A DNA stretch of 64,000 nucleotides. It comes from Latrodectus hesperus (lineage: Eukaryota; Arthropoda; Arachnida; Araneae; Theridiidae). The notes below the pieces were generated by a model that was given only the letters and a program-made list of their open reading frames with translations, made no database searches and had not been told where the DNA came from. Positions 14,272-28,506 of this stretch are shown here, piece after piece; positions within the stretch are counted from its first letter, which is position 1; each line of letters opens with the position of its first letter. A program made the position numbers and the translations under genes. Where the stretch lies: positions 51,280,458-51,344,457 of the forward strand of contig CM075853.1 of assembly GCA_037975125.1 (NCBI GenBank), written 5' to 3'.

Positions 14272-17200
14272 AATAATAGTTAAAACATAATAAGTATTGA
14301 AATAATTTACTACAAAAACTGTTATTATTAAAAGAGATGTTATGAAATGAATGATTTTTATTCCCCATTAGTCCTTTTCAAAATATATTTTTTCAAAAAT
14401 GTTTGAACAATAATAAAACGCAAAAAAATGGGAAAAATCTGCTAAAATATATTGAAAGTTTAGTAAAGTAAAAATATAAAAGAAAGTAAGTATTTCTAAA
14501 TTTGGTACACTTATTTCTAATGCCAAATGTGAAAATCTCAACATTCCAGTACATTATTTTCAAAAAACCTGTTTTATTAAATACTATCATTTATCTTATC
14601 AGTGATTAATATATTTATTTCGTTTTCCTTGAAAATGTTTCATTATTTTTCCATTTATTTTTTAAATTGTTTATATTTTATAAACATTTCACTACTCATA
14701 TCTTCTATGTAGCTTTGGCTTTTTCTATGTGCACAATCTGAAATATTTTATAACATATTATCCTCGCGTAAACAACATTTTTATTACATATCGCATACTA
14801 TAAAATGAAAGCCTTTCATATCCCGCTAAGATATCTGATCGAAACATGCATACGAGTTCTTTTGAATTATTCAGATCACGATTATACATTCTTTCCAGCT
14901 TTATAACACAAGATTACCTATTTCTATATTGTATATATAAGCATATTATCAAAAATATGCTGTGACAGGAAGAAATGGGAAAACTGTATTAAAAAAGTGT
15001 TTTTTACATGCAAAGTGTTAGTTATTATACATGTTTTGGTATCCTCACTATATACTTAAAATGTTTTTATTAATTCTTTTTTTGTAAAATCATAAACTAA
15101 TAATGGATTTTTTTTTTGGTAAAAAAATATTTATACGTAATTGACTGTCTCTAGTTCAGTACTTACCAATGTTGGACATAAAGAATATTTACAATAAAGA
15201 CAATGAATTTTCGATCATGTAAGATTTGATTGTAAAAAATGAATAGAAATCTGTCTAGTTTGATTTTTTTCTTAGGACAATAAACTAACAATATAACCTT
15301 TAGATGTCAATTTATTCCAATTTAATGTTTATAACACGAAATCATTAAAATTATGCCTTTTTGTTATCAAAATTCTTATCTTTAGTTCATCTTTTATCCG
15401 TATATCGATAACACAAAATGATAAACTGTTTTGACGTGTTTTTTTTTTCATTTATCATTTGATTTTCCTCATATTTCAACTCTAATAACTGCATACTAAG
15501 ATATATGACTACTAAATAAAGATTTATAGTTACTGAGTTAAGATACATATTTTTATTGTTAGACATATATCTAAAATGAATTAATTTTGTTTGAGTAATG
15601 TAATTTTGTTTTTAAATCTTTATTCAGGTGAAAATTATAAAAGAAGAAAAACTATCTTTAGTAAAATTGATATTGAAATAAAGCATTTTCATAAAAACAA
15701 AATCTTAACATTTGTCATCAATATATTGTTAAAAACTGGTAAGATATTTAATGTTTAATAAACTAATGCAGATGATATTTGAAATATCAATTTTATTATT
15801 AGTTTATATTTTAACTTAAAAAATAAGTTAATTACAATAAATCAATCATATTTATAATATCATAACAACTTGGCATATCATACTATTGGACTATTCATTA
15901 CATATCAAAAAAATTTAAATATTGATAAATAACAATAAGGAATATAAAATAATATTTAATTTATGAATATTAAACATGCATGTTATATACTTTAATTCAT
16001 AATACTGGATAAAAGAAATCAAATTGGCATTAGAACTAATTTTAACTAAATTCAATAATTTTATAGCCTAATAGTTGCACAATACCCATTTAATAAGAGT
16101 GAATAATTAAGCGATTTGTTTTACAACTTTAGTTGTGATATATCAATTTTAGAAAAATATGCATATTAATTTAATTATTTTATTATTAAAATAACGTTAA
16201 TTTATATGCCTACACATAAGATTTCTTCTTATGAGAACGTGATGTGTTTTATTATACTTTTCTTAGTAATGAGATTCAAATATTCTCAATTTGGATACAA
16301 ATATATAATCCTTTTCTGATAAAAATGCTTGTAAATAACTCCTAAAAATTTCATAAAACTATGAAACACTAAGTTGAAAATAATGCTCCATTTTCTAATT
16401 TATATAAATAGGTAACAGGTAAATTAAAATACTTTTAAAAATTTTGCATAATCTTGTTGGTAACTACACAGATATATTCATAAAATTAAGATTCAATTTT
16501 TTTTTCAATGTACAATGTTTGCTAAATTGTATTTATCATTTAAATGCTTACAAACAAAGTAGATATTATATTTAGTTTATGAACCACCAATTTCGTATAC
16601 TAGTTAAATAAATATTTTCAGAATGATACACAATGAATTGCAAAGAGTGTTTGATACAAATTTATTAAAATATTATTATTAAGTAAATAGTTTTCATTGA
16701 TAAATTTTAAAAAAGTTAAATTCCTCCTTTAAAAAAGGAAGATGAACATCAGAAACACCATTTGAGATACATCTGAATAAATTCATGTGTTAGAAATAAT
16801 AGAGGTCTATTTTTATGGGCGTAGTTTTCTCACATCACAAGCAATTTTTCATCAAACGCTTAGAAAGAATTTCCGTTTTCGTGGTTGAACAAGAACTGAA
16901 TCTAACCGATAAAATTCTGATATAGGGAAAACTAGCCCTTGGAATAAGTGCCTCTTACAAGGTTCCCCAAATAATGGGATTTTTCGGTTTGGAGAAAACG
17001 TGTAATTCGGATAACAAAAATAAATTCTAAAGGAAACTCTAGCAATCTTTATTTTTTGGAGAAAGGAAACAACTGCACCTTGCTCCGGAAATTGAGAGGT
17101 TTCCCAGTGAAAAGATCTTCAACGCTCTCTCGATAATTAGTTACAGAAGTGGTGTTGAGGTTGAGATGGTATGTGTGCTTTTCGGCAATATAAAATTCTC

Positions 17201-19150
17201 TTTCAAGTGTAGTCCTGAAAATAGACTTTTATTTTGTAAAGAGAAGAGGCCTTTTAAAATTAATTATTCCCTCTGTTAGCCGCAAGCATTCGCTTTTATG
17301 GGAATATAACTTTTGAATTTCTCTCTGGAAGGACTATTTGATGAATAATTCTGTTTTCATTGTTGCGGCAAGGATGAACGCATAGAGAGTAATGTGTTTA
17401 ATGTATATCATGTTATATTATATACAAATATATTTTTATTTTGTATACAATTATTTTTAAATTGGTTTATTCTTCAATAATAAAAATGCATGTGAGCGAA
17501 TGTATAGTTTTATTCTGAGACAGTAAAATGTGTATTGAAAATGCTTTAAAATTAATATTATGTGGTTTTGTTCTTCTATCAGGATTCAGTGAAAATTAAA
17601 ATAATTCTAAAAGACAGTTTTAAGTATAACTAAAAGTATTTTCTGCTTTAAATCTAATAAATTGAGAAGCGCTTATTACATGTTAAAATCTATTAATGTA
17701 GACAAAAGTTTCTAAAAAAAGCATCATTATATAGTAAACGTAAACTTGAAATTTTTCATTTATAGATAATAAAATATCACAATATATCATAATTTTTCTC
17801 AACTTTATAAACATATTGACATATAAGTCGAAAAGTAATAATAACTTTAATTTTATACTTTTTCTTTTTAAATACAAAGGAAGTTTTATATTAGAGTTTA
17901 TAAACATTTTGCAAAAAGGAACATTAAGACAATCGTGAAACTTATAACACAGATTTGGATTTTATCTGCTTGCTTTTTTCTCCATTCTTTTTGAAAATCA
18001 TAAGAGGCTTTATTGAGTAACTTATTGTTAATTACTTTCTCATTAAAGTATAAATTTGCATGAATGACTATCAAAAGTTTTGAAAATGTTAAATGTTTAT
18101 TATTTCGGATTTTTGTAATGTAAAATATATCATCAAAAACACATGAAATATAGGTATTACTTTTGATATTTTTGACGTTTTCGTTTATCAATTTATTTAA
18201 AATTGTAACTGCATATACTTGACAAAAAAGAATGAAAGAAATTTTTGCAGTTTCTTAAGCAGTTTAATGTAATTTTTTTTTCTTCTGCCGCTATCTAAAT
18301 AAAAATATTTTAAATAGAAAATAATGTGGGCATTCACTAATGGAATATAATGTTTTAGTTTCACTGTTGTTAGCGGAGTTTGCTTATATAGCCATTCAAA
18401 TGCACAAAGAGTACTAGATGGAACAGTGAAATATAGAGTTGCATTCAACTGAGATGGTGAAAAAGAGATATTCGATTGGACTAGAAATTGTATATGAACT
18501 ATAAGAAGTTTTTAATGTATTCCAAATATTTTGAACATCAGAAATATCTACAAAATAAATGAATAAAATCCTAAAGTATTCGTATAAAATTACTTAAATT
18601 CCTTTATTTTGTTAGATACTTATTCAGATTCAGGGAGAAAAGATCTGATGCATTCTGTTTCCGCTAATTTTCACCAAAACTGTTAAAATGTTAATAAATT
18701 CATTGTAGTCGACTTTTTCTAAATTAAATTCCTTTTCATTTTATTTAAAAGAGGATTAAAATTGCATATATCAACAATATGAATTACATGCTTCATTATT
18801 ATAAACATGAATAATAGTACTGCATTCGTGCATACAATTATGATGCATATAACTATATAGAGCTGCATATGGAAATTAGTCTGTACTCCGAAAAGATCCA
18901 TGCGATTGCCAGTTGTGTTCTGCACACTCATGGTTATCTATAGTGAATATGATGGTCAGTAGTATTTATCTAACTCATAATTTATTTTTTAAACTTATAA
19001 ATTTTTCAATCTTATTTTCTTAAATGAAGTTTCTCATATCCATAAATTAAGGATAATTCAGAATCACACAGAAATTGAAATTTAAAATAAAAATTTCACA
19101 TTTAGAACTATCACACTCATCTTGAAGAATAATCAGTTGGAGGATATCAC
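14272..19150. other. Intronic stretch, mostly A/T-rich, with one complex island
   Basis: No gene or recognisable transposon is visible. The interval 16740-17400 stands out by having less A/T bias and fewer homopolymers than the rest, but has no long frame and no motif I can name. Several open frames of 60-100 codons on the minus strand (for example 17683-18448 and 18719-18931) consist of A/T-driven residues (Lys, Asn, Ile, Leu, Phe) and are probably chance. Confidence 0.5.
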
Positions 19151-19154
19151 CCGT

Positions 19155-19400
19155 ATGGACTGACCAGCATACACACCGGACTTGAATCCAATAGAGCATG
19201 TGTGGGACATGCTTGGCCGATGAATTACAGCCCGTCAACCCCCTCCCACATATCTACCGGAGCTTCAGAGAGCATTGCTTAATGAGTGGTGTAATATTCC
19301 CCAAGATCAGATTGATAATTTGATACTCAGCATACCTAGGCGTTGTACTGCCTGTAATGCATCGTGTAGGGGCATACTATGTATTAACCATCATACCAAC
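19155..19400 (+). pseudogene. Tc1-like transposase, C-terminal fragment
   Basis: A reading from about 19155 gives the end of a Tc1 transposase: AYTPDLNPIEHVWDMLGR, which carries the last catalytic Glu, then QPPPTYLPELQ and LLNEW, and then RRCTACNASCRG. The line is broken by TGA at 19161-19163, where Trp is expected, and TGA at 19221-19223. Everything upstream of the last catalytic block is missing. No matching left terminal repeat was found, so this is a 5'-truncated relic. Its sequence differs from the copies at 5.5 and 9.8 kb, so it is another lineage. Confidence 0.85.
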
Positions 19401-19589
19401 CATGTTATATAGGTTTTTGTAAATAGGTTCTTTTTTAAAAAAGTGTGCTCCAGAGAATAAAAATCGCAGTTTTAATTAATGATATCAAACATGTAGCATC
19501 TTTTTTGCTCTTTATCTTTTGTTTTACTTCTGTCTCTTTCTTTGCCGGGATTTGCATTATCCTTAGTTTATGGACACGAGTGTATAAAT

Positions 19590-19960
19590 CACTGATCAAA
19601 TCTTGTCACTTTATTGTATTAAGAATATCTTTCTTAACACATAAAAAGAAATAAAAGTTACAAATAAAACATAAGGAAAGGGAAAGAAAGGAAATAGTTT
19701 TATACGATTGAAAAAAATGTATTCTAAAACGATACAAAATATCTGGATGTGAAGATTTAGAACTTTTAAAACACTCATCAAATCTTCTCACTTCAATGTA
19801 TGAAAAAATATCCTTCTTAACTTATAAAATGAAATAAAAGTTACAAATAAATGAAACTTAAAAGAAAGGAAAGAAAGGAAATAGTTTCATACTATATATT
19901 AAGAAAAAATTAATCTAAAACTATACAAAATACCTGGATAGGAAGATTTAGAGTTTGTAA
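19590..19960. repeat. Two-copy tandem duplication, 182 bp unit
   Basis: The sequence starting CACTGATCAAATCTTGTCAC at 19590 recurs as CACTCATCAAATCTTCTCAC at 19772. The two units stay parallel for about 180 bases, through AAATAAAAGTTACAAATAAA, AAAGAAAGGAAATAGTTT and a TACAAAATAYCTGGAT block. The copies differ by scattered substitutions and small indels, so the duplication is old. It lies immediately downstream of the Tc1 fragment at 19155-19400. Its function, if any, is unknown. Confidence 0.9.
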
Positions 19961-20789
19961 ATTAAAGATTAATTTTGCGAGACATTTCCACTCTCGTTAT
20001 GCTCTTATTTTAATGATCACACTAATATTCCCTGAAACCTTAATCGAGGTATACCTTTTCAAAAACCTATCGAAACTTTGGCGCGTGAAAAATGACATCA
20101 TTACAAACCTTATCTCCCAGAATCATATGCCGGAAAGTTAAAAGTATAAGGGAAAAAAGCAAATATCTCGCTTAAGTAATAGTTCTTTTATCGAGTCTTA
20201 TAATTCCTTAGACATTAGTAATTATTTACACAAGTAATATCTTTTTGATATATGATGGAATTTGACTTTTAGGAAAATAATATCATTCATAAAATTCATT
20301 TTGACAAGAGAGATTATTGTGCTTGTATTCAATGGAATTAATAGCTTGTTTATTAAACTTTTAAAAAAATTAAGAAGTATTTTCTTCCATAAATTTTTTT
20401 TCATGTGATATTTGATAAATGTCATCGAAAGTTTCTTCAAGTAACGCTAAATATAAGTAAAAAGTTGTATTTGAAGTAAAAAAGGGCACATGTGCAGGTA
20501 TTTAATGTAAGAATTTAACAAGCTTTTTTTAACTGGAAACTCTCTGATTTCATACATCATTAATTAGTATAATGTAGTAGTAAATATCTTTAAAATTTTA
20601 AATTAAATCAGCATTCATATTGGTTTTTTCTTGCAAAACTACTTAAATACACATTGAAGAAATTCATATGCATACAGTACAGTCAAACTAAAGTGATTCG
20701 TTTGAATGCAAGATGTACAAAAAGAAAGCTACTTAGGTGATGGAAAAAGCTCACAAGGATACTAGAACAAGGATATGTATCTTACCAGC

Positions 20790-21560
20790 GTCATTTCTAC
20801 CTGCGCTAGATTATATATTTAATTATCAATGGCATGCATCTGTTGGGATCAACAGGAAATCCCTTTAAATCCTTAATCCAGGGAATCGCCAAGAGAGTGC
20901 AGTAAAGTCATCCAGTTGAATTTCGAAGCAGCACCAATACTATAAGCTGTGTGATGAAAAACATTGTCTTGCTTATAGAAGCCATCAACTTAAGTAAAAA
21001 TAACTAGTATTTATAGGGACAATGATCTGCGAGTTCAGATACGTATTTTTGTTGATCCAATGTGCTTTACACGATGATGAGTGAACCCAAAATATCTCAC
21101 AAAACATTCCCCAAAATCATAATTTTAAGACCTCTTAAGAAATTGTTGCGATGTGCTTGCATTCAGATATCCTCATTATGTATGTCAATCTTCATTTGCC
21201 TGTTGGAGTTTAAAATGTGATTCATCGGAACAAGCCACCTGTCGTCACTCAGTGGATATCGGTTACGGTACTGACATACCAGTTCCTGTATTTCTTGCCA
21301 ATGCACAACATCCAGCAAAAATATGTTAACAACTAGAGGTTTGTTTTCGATTACAATTCTATCCGCCAGAACATATCTCCGTGGCCACCACTCAATCTAT
21401 CATCTATAGTCTATGGTAAATCACATTTTACTAGTAGATGATTTTAATAGGGTCAGTCTATCATGGACGATAAACATTAAACCACAGCCGCTCGCTAACA
21501 GTTTACAAAATAGCTGTTTCAAAAATGCTTCCACGCTGGTGTGAATGCCAGTAGTTATCA
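20790..21560 (-). pseudogene. Degenerate Tc1-like transposase, minus strand
   Basis: Reading the minus strand from about 21560 down gives, in shifting frames, the order of a Tc1 transposase. It includes the first catalytic block CSDESHFKLQQAN (SDES codons near 21219-21229), then a block with an ILGSLI-type strand and LDQQKYVSELADH. The second catalytic block follows as YKQDNVFHHTAYS (20962-20973 for QDN). The tail is degraded. Many stops and frameshifts are present. The QQAN and ILGSLI patterns are typical of one widespread animal Tc1 family. Terminal repeats were not recognised, so the limits are approximate. This is a third transposase lineage in the same intron. Confidence 0.75.
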
Positions 21561-22760
21561 TTTTTAGATGGAGAAATCATTACGCTTTTGAATTACAAAA
21601 TCATTACTATGTTTTTCCGATTCCCTTTCTTTACACTTCATTACAATGTGATGCAGCTACCTTCAGTTAGTTGTTGTTTCTCTTGAAAGTAGATAATAGT
21701 CATATATAAGTGTCTATACATATATATAATGTTTGTATATCATGGCAATGCACTAATCAATCATAAACTAAATTCCTCACATTTTCTTTATGTCCAATGC
21801 AATGGAATTAGATGAATGAAGTCATTGCTGATTTCACAATCTAGAACCTTGAAAGGAAGGTCGATGAGTACATGACGTATACTGATTAACACGGTTTCTA
21901 TTCCAGATGAAAATATAATAATACTGATTTAGAAATATGAGAGGTGTGGTTTTCATGTCTACGAAAATAAAAATGCATTGTTTGGACTTTTTTGGTGTCT
22001 CATTTTATTTCATTTTTAATAAATATTTCCTATGATTTGATAATAGGCTGCATTAATGTACGAGTACTTCAGGAGTTGATAAAAGCAAAATGATTTTTTG
22101 AAAATGAGTGATTAAAAAAACTTGCAAAAAGAAGCTACAAGCGAAAAAGAGAAGATTTCAAAAATTACTATTTTTAGAATATTAAACAGCTAAAATAGTT
22201 TTCATAATACATAGCATAAAAATAGCATAAAGTGCAAAAGTTTATATTTTATACCTTTGTCAATATTTGGAAATGTAAAAGTAGCTTATTTTTCATATTA
22301 TCGTATCAAGAAAATTTTATTTTATATTATTAAAGATGTCTGAAGGCTTATTCATATGGTGCATAACATGTTTAATCAAAAAATGTATTTTTAATACATA
22401 AATAATTACATAAAAACCTAAAAGGAAGCTTAAATTTTTTTAGTTGGTAATATGTTTCAGAAAAAGACTTCTGAGAAAATACATTTGATTTTTATTACTT
22501 TGGGGAGTTTTCACAGGAACATTATATATAGATTAAATATTGATACTTAAAATATGCTCAAAATGAATAGGAACTGATTATTAGAGGCTTCGTGATATTA
22601 TTATATACATTTCCCAATAATTAGAATTTCAATCTTAAAAAATTCACATTTTTTAATGAAACTTTAAAGTGTTCCTTTACAGTAGAGTAATATGATTTCA
22701 CTGTTCAATAATTTAGTTGCTATAACGTAACTGTTTCTAAATATAGAAGATTCAAATCCG

Positions 22761-22763
<3 letters not shown>
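21561..22763. other. A/T-rich intronic sequence
   Basis: I see no gene or repeat with recognisable identity. The first few hundred bases may still belong to the left-over flank of the minus-strand Tc1 remnant. Confidence 0.4.
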
Positions 22764-22852
<89 letters not shown>

Positions 22853-22867
22853 ATATATATATATATA
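22764..22867. repeat. TA microsatellite left of the long-TIR element
   Basis: A TA array with one TTG interruption near 22850. It directly abuts the CAGGGTG end of the transposon and, with the array at 23657-24032, looks like one TA array split by the insertion. Confidence 0.95.
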
Positions 22868-23656
22868 CAGGGTGATCTTTTTTAAAGTGACAGTGTTTGG
22901 AGCGTCCTGTAGCGCGATCTAATATAGTCGAAATGACACCAAACTTGGTATTTAGACTAATCAAGACATGGGAAAAAAATTCCGTGAAAAAAGGTTTTAG
23001 TTCAAAAGTCACCGCTTGGGCATTTTGTGGCGCTGCTGTAGTTTACAATAACGAGAGTTAGCATAAAAAAAGGTATCACAGCAAAATGCAAATGTTGTTC
23101 GATGACAGTGTAATGATGACTAGTAATAGGGTTTATAAAAGCAAGTAGTAGAAAGCTTCGACAAATAATCTCAGCTGAAGTAAACGAGCTCCAGTGGCCA
23201 TGCCTCTCACATTACCGGAACGTGCGTTTATGTTGGTGGAGTATCAAATTTGTCTATTCTAAAGGAGAACAGAACAAAGACAGTGCGGAATATTCCTCGT
23301 GATATGTTACGTTCGTCTGTGGGGAACGTTGTACGCAGAATGCACATTGTTATTGCTGAGAACATTGCTCACATGGAATATGATCTAATCCCTCACCGGG
23401 TTACTTAATGTAGTAAATAAACATTAATAATGTTTACTGTAAGATTGTGTATGCGTCCGTATTTTTTTTCTCACATTTTATACATTGTAAAGCCCCACAA
23501 AATGCCCTAGCGGCGATTTTTGGAACTAAAAACTTTTTTTACGGAATCTTTTTTTCAGTGCTTTGATTAGTCTGAATACTAAGTTTGGGGCCATTCCGGC
23601 TATTAGATCGCGTTACAGGACGCTCCAAACACTGTCACTTTAAAAAGATCACCCTG
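22868..23656 (+). mobile_element. 789 bp mariner-type element with about 167 bp terminal repeats
   Basis: Both ends start CAGGGTGATC when read inward. The left repeat (22868-23034) and right repeat (23491-23656) are inverted copies about 167 and 166 bp long, with scattered substitutions and small indels. The element is flanked by TA on both sides (22866-22867 and 23657-23658) and sits inside a TA microsatellite. The 456 bp between the repeats keeps short pieces of a transposase gene. This is a deletion derivative, able to move only with a transposase from elsewhere. The exact Tc1/mariner subfamily is uncertain. Confidence 0.9.
23200..23400 (+). pseudogene. Internally deleted transposase remnant inside the long-TIR element
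   Basis: From ATG 23200 the frame reads MPLTLPERAFMLVEY, which resembles the N-terminus of a group of arthropod mariner-like transposases. After about 15 codons the frame breaks. A later piece (about 23320-23385) reads VGNVVRRMHIVIAEN, resembling the last helices of such proteins. The whole catalytic core is missing, so the two ends have been joined by an internal deletion. The assignment rests on two short matches recalled from the family and is moderately secure. Confidence 0.6.
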
Positions 23657-24032
<376 letters not shown>

Positions 24033-24035
<3 letters not shown>

Positions 24036-27000
24036 ACTAATATAGAAGAGACTGTGTTATCAGATTTATCAGACTGATTATCCTCATAAAATATCAAAAT
24101 ATTTTTAAGCTATTCTAAAGCCGAAAATATAAAAAAACTAATTTGAAATTTTTAACAGAAGATACTTTTTTCTTGTCAATAAAAAAAGAAGAAATATTAA
24201 AAGTTAATCAAAAGTATTTATACTATCATGAAAATACTAGTGAGAAATATCATAGTCCTTGCTTTAAAAATGTATACGTAGGAAATTGAAGGAGAAAATA
24301 ATGATTTACATTTTCTTAATTTTCAAAGGGCCATAAGAAAATGAATATTCTCTGGAATGTCAGGAATTAAAACAAAAAAATTAACAAAAAAAAAGTTAAG
24401 TTCTAAGAAAGAAAATCATTTAATGGTTTTGTGCTCCCAATTTTATTAATAGGCTTTAATGAAAGGCATAATTGGAAAGAAATTAGTTCTTAGAAAAAAC
24501 TAGAAAGGAATGTGATTAGAGTTGTAGTTTTGTTAAAAATAATGAAAGTAATCATTTTGTCAAAAATTTCCGATTAATTAAATAGGAAATTTTCTAGCAT
24601 CTTGGCAAATTCTGTTGAAGGCAATTCATTGTATTCATTGTTTAATTGAAATTATATGACTTCGCAAATTGCTTCACATTTATTAAGAATATTGAATTTG
24701 ATACAAATTTATCAGAAATTGCTCAAGTTAAAAAATTTTTTTTGCTACAAAATGTCAAAAATAAATAAGAGCAGTACTTTTTTCATTCTGCATAAATAAT
24801 TAAAAAGAGTTATTAATTTTATTTAGATTGTAATTACTAAAATTATATTAAATGGAATCCTCTTATTTAATTTTAAACATTAATGAACAATTTTACAATA
24901 GTGAGAAAAATAAATAGTTTTAGTAAATAATTAAAAAACAATTAGCGTATTTCATTTTTGATTAGTATTTTTAATTTCAAAACATTTCAATTTTTAATAA
25001 CTTATAGTCTTAAAATATAAATTTCTACTCGAGTGTACGCAGGTAATATATTCATTTAAAACTATTTCAACCCATACCATGACACAGAATTCTTCCTAAC
25101 ATTTTCAAGAAGTTTTAACTTTTAATTACCTCAATTCAAATAGAATCAACTATCCTGGAAGTTAATGATTATAAGTTCGACACAGTATGATAATGCACAA
25201 TTTTGTGATAAGAATGAATTTTTTGATAACTTTAAATTACATTAATGCAAAAATTTGTAACTTTTTAGCTAATGTCTTTTAAGTTAATTTATTAGTTTTT
25301 GAGCAGAGGTGTATTATTCAAATTGCATTTAGTTTTGCAAAAGCTCTTAAATTTAAACAAAAATATTTCTAAAGTATATTACAGGAGATTTTGTTGCAAT
25401 ATTTTATAATTCAAAAAATTTATACTTCAGAAAATATAAACTTAATTCTTATGAAAATGAAGAATGATCTATAGTTATTCACAGTTTAAAGGAGGTTCTG
25501 GATCATTAAATTCATGCAGTCTCAAGGTAGGAGCTGATATAAAGTAATGAATACGGTGACAAAACATTCACATAATTTAATTAATCTTTATTTTTGCAAT
25601 TAGTTTAATTTTTAGAAAAATTTAATATGAGCCAAATTAAAGTAATTAATTTAAATAATTGGTAAAATGGGTAACGTTATCTTGATAGTTTAAAGATAAT
25701 AATGTACTATTTTTGTAGAAAAAAATGACTTTTTAGAGTTATAATAATGCTTTTAAAATAAAAATTGATCATTGAATTTACTTAACATAAATTTACTTAT
25801 GTTTATATACAGAGGATTCATACCTCTTTCTATGATATACTCATTCTTTGTGCAATAAACAAGAAAGAACATAAAATAAACTATTTCTGCAAAGAAAATT
25901 AGTCTCTAGAGAAAAGACGTTACAATGCCCCAAGAAAAATTTACGGAAGATTATGTATGTAGTATATAGTATATTATATAGTATATTATAGTACGTATGT
26001 CATAGACTGAAGCTTAGATTAAGATTTCATTGCTAGATTTGTTTTCACTAGGTTACTTCACTGTTATCAAACTAACCACACAAAATTGAAATGAAATGCT
26101 ATCAGTTCCACTAAAAATGAATATTAATGAATAAAACTATTTGCATTATAGCTATAAGAACAAAGTTTTAACTATAGAAATGGTCTCTTTTTTGGACAGT
26201 TGACAAGCAGCTTAACACTTTGATAAGCGTTTCTTTCATTGCAAATATATTTCTCCGAAATTATCTTCAGATGTGACATACATTTTTAAACTCATTTGTG
26301 AAGCTCTAGAGCAAAACTGGTGTTAAATTAATTTATTTTTGTTAATTAATAGTGTATAACTCATTACTATTTTTAGTAATAATAATAATGTTGCGAAAAT
26401 GATAGAAATGTTAGAACTTCTTAAAAATGTTTGAAAGAGTTCTGTTTCATGATGTGGGTTAAAATAATTTTAAATGAATATATTTTCCTGCACGCTTAGA
26501 AATTTATATTTTAAGACTCTAAGTTAAAAAAATTTAAATGTTTTAAAATTTAAAATACCAAGTAAAAATGAAATTAGTTAATTATTGAGTATTTTAACTA
26601 TTGTTTTTTACTAAAATTATTTGTTGTCACTATTGTTAAATTGTTAATAAAAATTTAATTTAAATAAGAGAATTTCATTTAAAATAATTTTGATGAAAGC
26701 AATCTAAATAAAATTAATAACTCTTTTTATAAGTATTTATGTAGCAAAAAAGTACTGCTCTTTATTATATGATTGGCTCATATTTCCAAATACGACTGCA
26801 AATAACTCACGTGAGTGTTAAAAAACTTATTTATTACACATTCTAATATCTGATAAAATTTCATATTACCATTCGAAATTTAAAAAATTTTATGCTTTTG
26901 TAGCATTTTTTGAAATTTATGTTTGTGGCATTTTAAGTTTCTAACCATTTTATCAGAAATACTTTTTAAATTTTATTAAGTAGAATCCGTGTGTGAGTTT

Positions 27001-28440
27001 CTGTTTAAAAATTAATTTAAATATCAATAACATCTATTAAGCATTTTATCAAACCTTCAATTTATATTTTTTAATCATTTCATATTGTATAATTATAGTT
27101 GACGTAATATCCTATTATTCTCAATAACATTTAAGAGATATTAAACGCATTAACATAATTTTATACAATTCATAACACTTTTTTTAAAATATTCACTAAC
27201 TATTAGAAAATTCACGTTTTTCCATGCTATCATTTATTGCATGCATTATCCATTTCAGGAAGCATTTAAATTTTGATGCAATGAGTAATGCCTGCATCTG
27301 CCACTGCATTAAAACTGTGCTTATCCCTACAAATATTGAATTTCGATAAAATCAAAATCAATCAGTTTAGCGTAAGATAAACCAAGAATCTGAAAATGGT
27401 TATTTATTTTTAAAAACTCTCTTTTTTCTCTGTTTAATGAAACTTAGCAACTAAACTTAAAGACGACATAGTTAAAAATATATGCTGATTATTATATAAA
27501 TTGACATATTATGTTCCACAAATAAATCAGTTTAACACATTTATAACTGTTTAATTTAAAAATGTATTGTATTCATTTAACATCTAAATGTAAACGTTTT
27601 TTCATGTTTCAGTCTTTTGTATTACTCAAGCAAATATTTTATTAAATTAACTTAATAAATGAGTTTCATTCTTTCAGAAAATGTTTAAACTTAGGTTTAG
27701 TTTATGCAATAGTTTTTTTTTATTTAAACAAAAGTATTCAAAAATATCCCAAGAATATCTATATTCTATGATTGTCGTTAACTTTTTATCAATCACTCAT
27801 TATATTTAATTATATTTATAAACAATATTTATGGATATTATACACGCTTTTCCTTAATTTCTTAAATTCCTTATTGAGTTCATTACAATTTAGATACGTA
27901 AAATATATGTGAAGAAACAGTGCACACACACACCTTTAAAATAGACGTATTCATAACGAATTTTAATTTTCAATTTTAGACAACTATATTTAACTGATAT
28001 GAGTTCTTAAGAGAAAATTTTAATTAAATTTTCCTAAGAGAAATCTTATAAATGACATTTTCGAAAACAAAATTTCTTTTATACTAAATTTAAACTAATT
28101 CTTTATAACATAATCAAATGTAATAAAAAATAGTATTCCTTCTTTAGTAATTAAATACTTTTCCGTTGCAAAATAAAATTTTTGATTTTTCTTTGATTGA
28201 CAAATGAATGCGCATTACTTTGGTTTACCAAACCCAGTTATCTTTAAGTAAATTATGAGGTTTACAGAGATTATTCATTTTTTATTTTCTATGTTAATTC
28301 GCGAAAGAAACTCAAAGAATTCAAGTTTTATGTATTTTAACCACATATTATCATTTCTGAAATATCCTTTTCTAAATAAAGCCTCATACTTTTAAAGAGA
28401 CCACAACATGGGAGAATAAATTGGAAAACTCCAGCTCCAA
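24033..28440. other. A/T-rich intronic sequence, no gene seen
   Basis: I find no long frame, mobile element or tRNA. A minor run of TAGTATAT units lies at 25960-25995. A canonical regulatory element cannot be excluded, but nothing stands out in composition. Confidence 0.6.
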
Positions 28441-28506
28441 CATCCTATGTACTCTAGTACCAGCTATAAAGTAAACAATATAAAACTCAATTCATGCTTA
28501 TTTTCT

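Noticed and set aside
17683..18448. Three consecutive minus-strand frames of 74-97 codons
   Set aside because: Residues are almost all those of A/T-rich codons, there is no shared frame, splice pattern or motif; probably chance.
19047..19238. 63-codon minus-strand frame
   Set aside because: Antisense shadow of the Tc1 C-terminal fragment.
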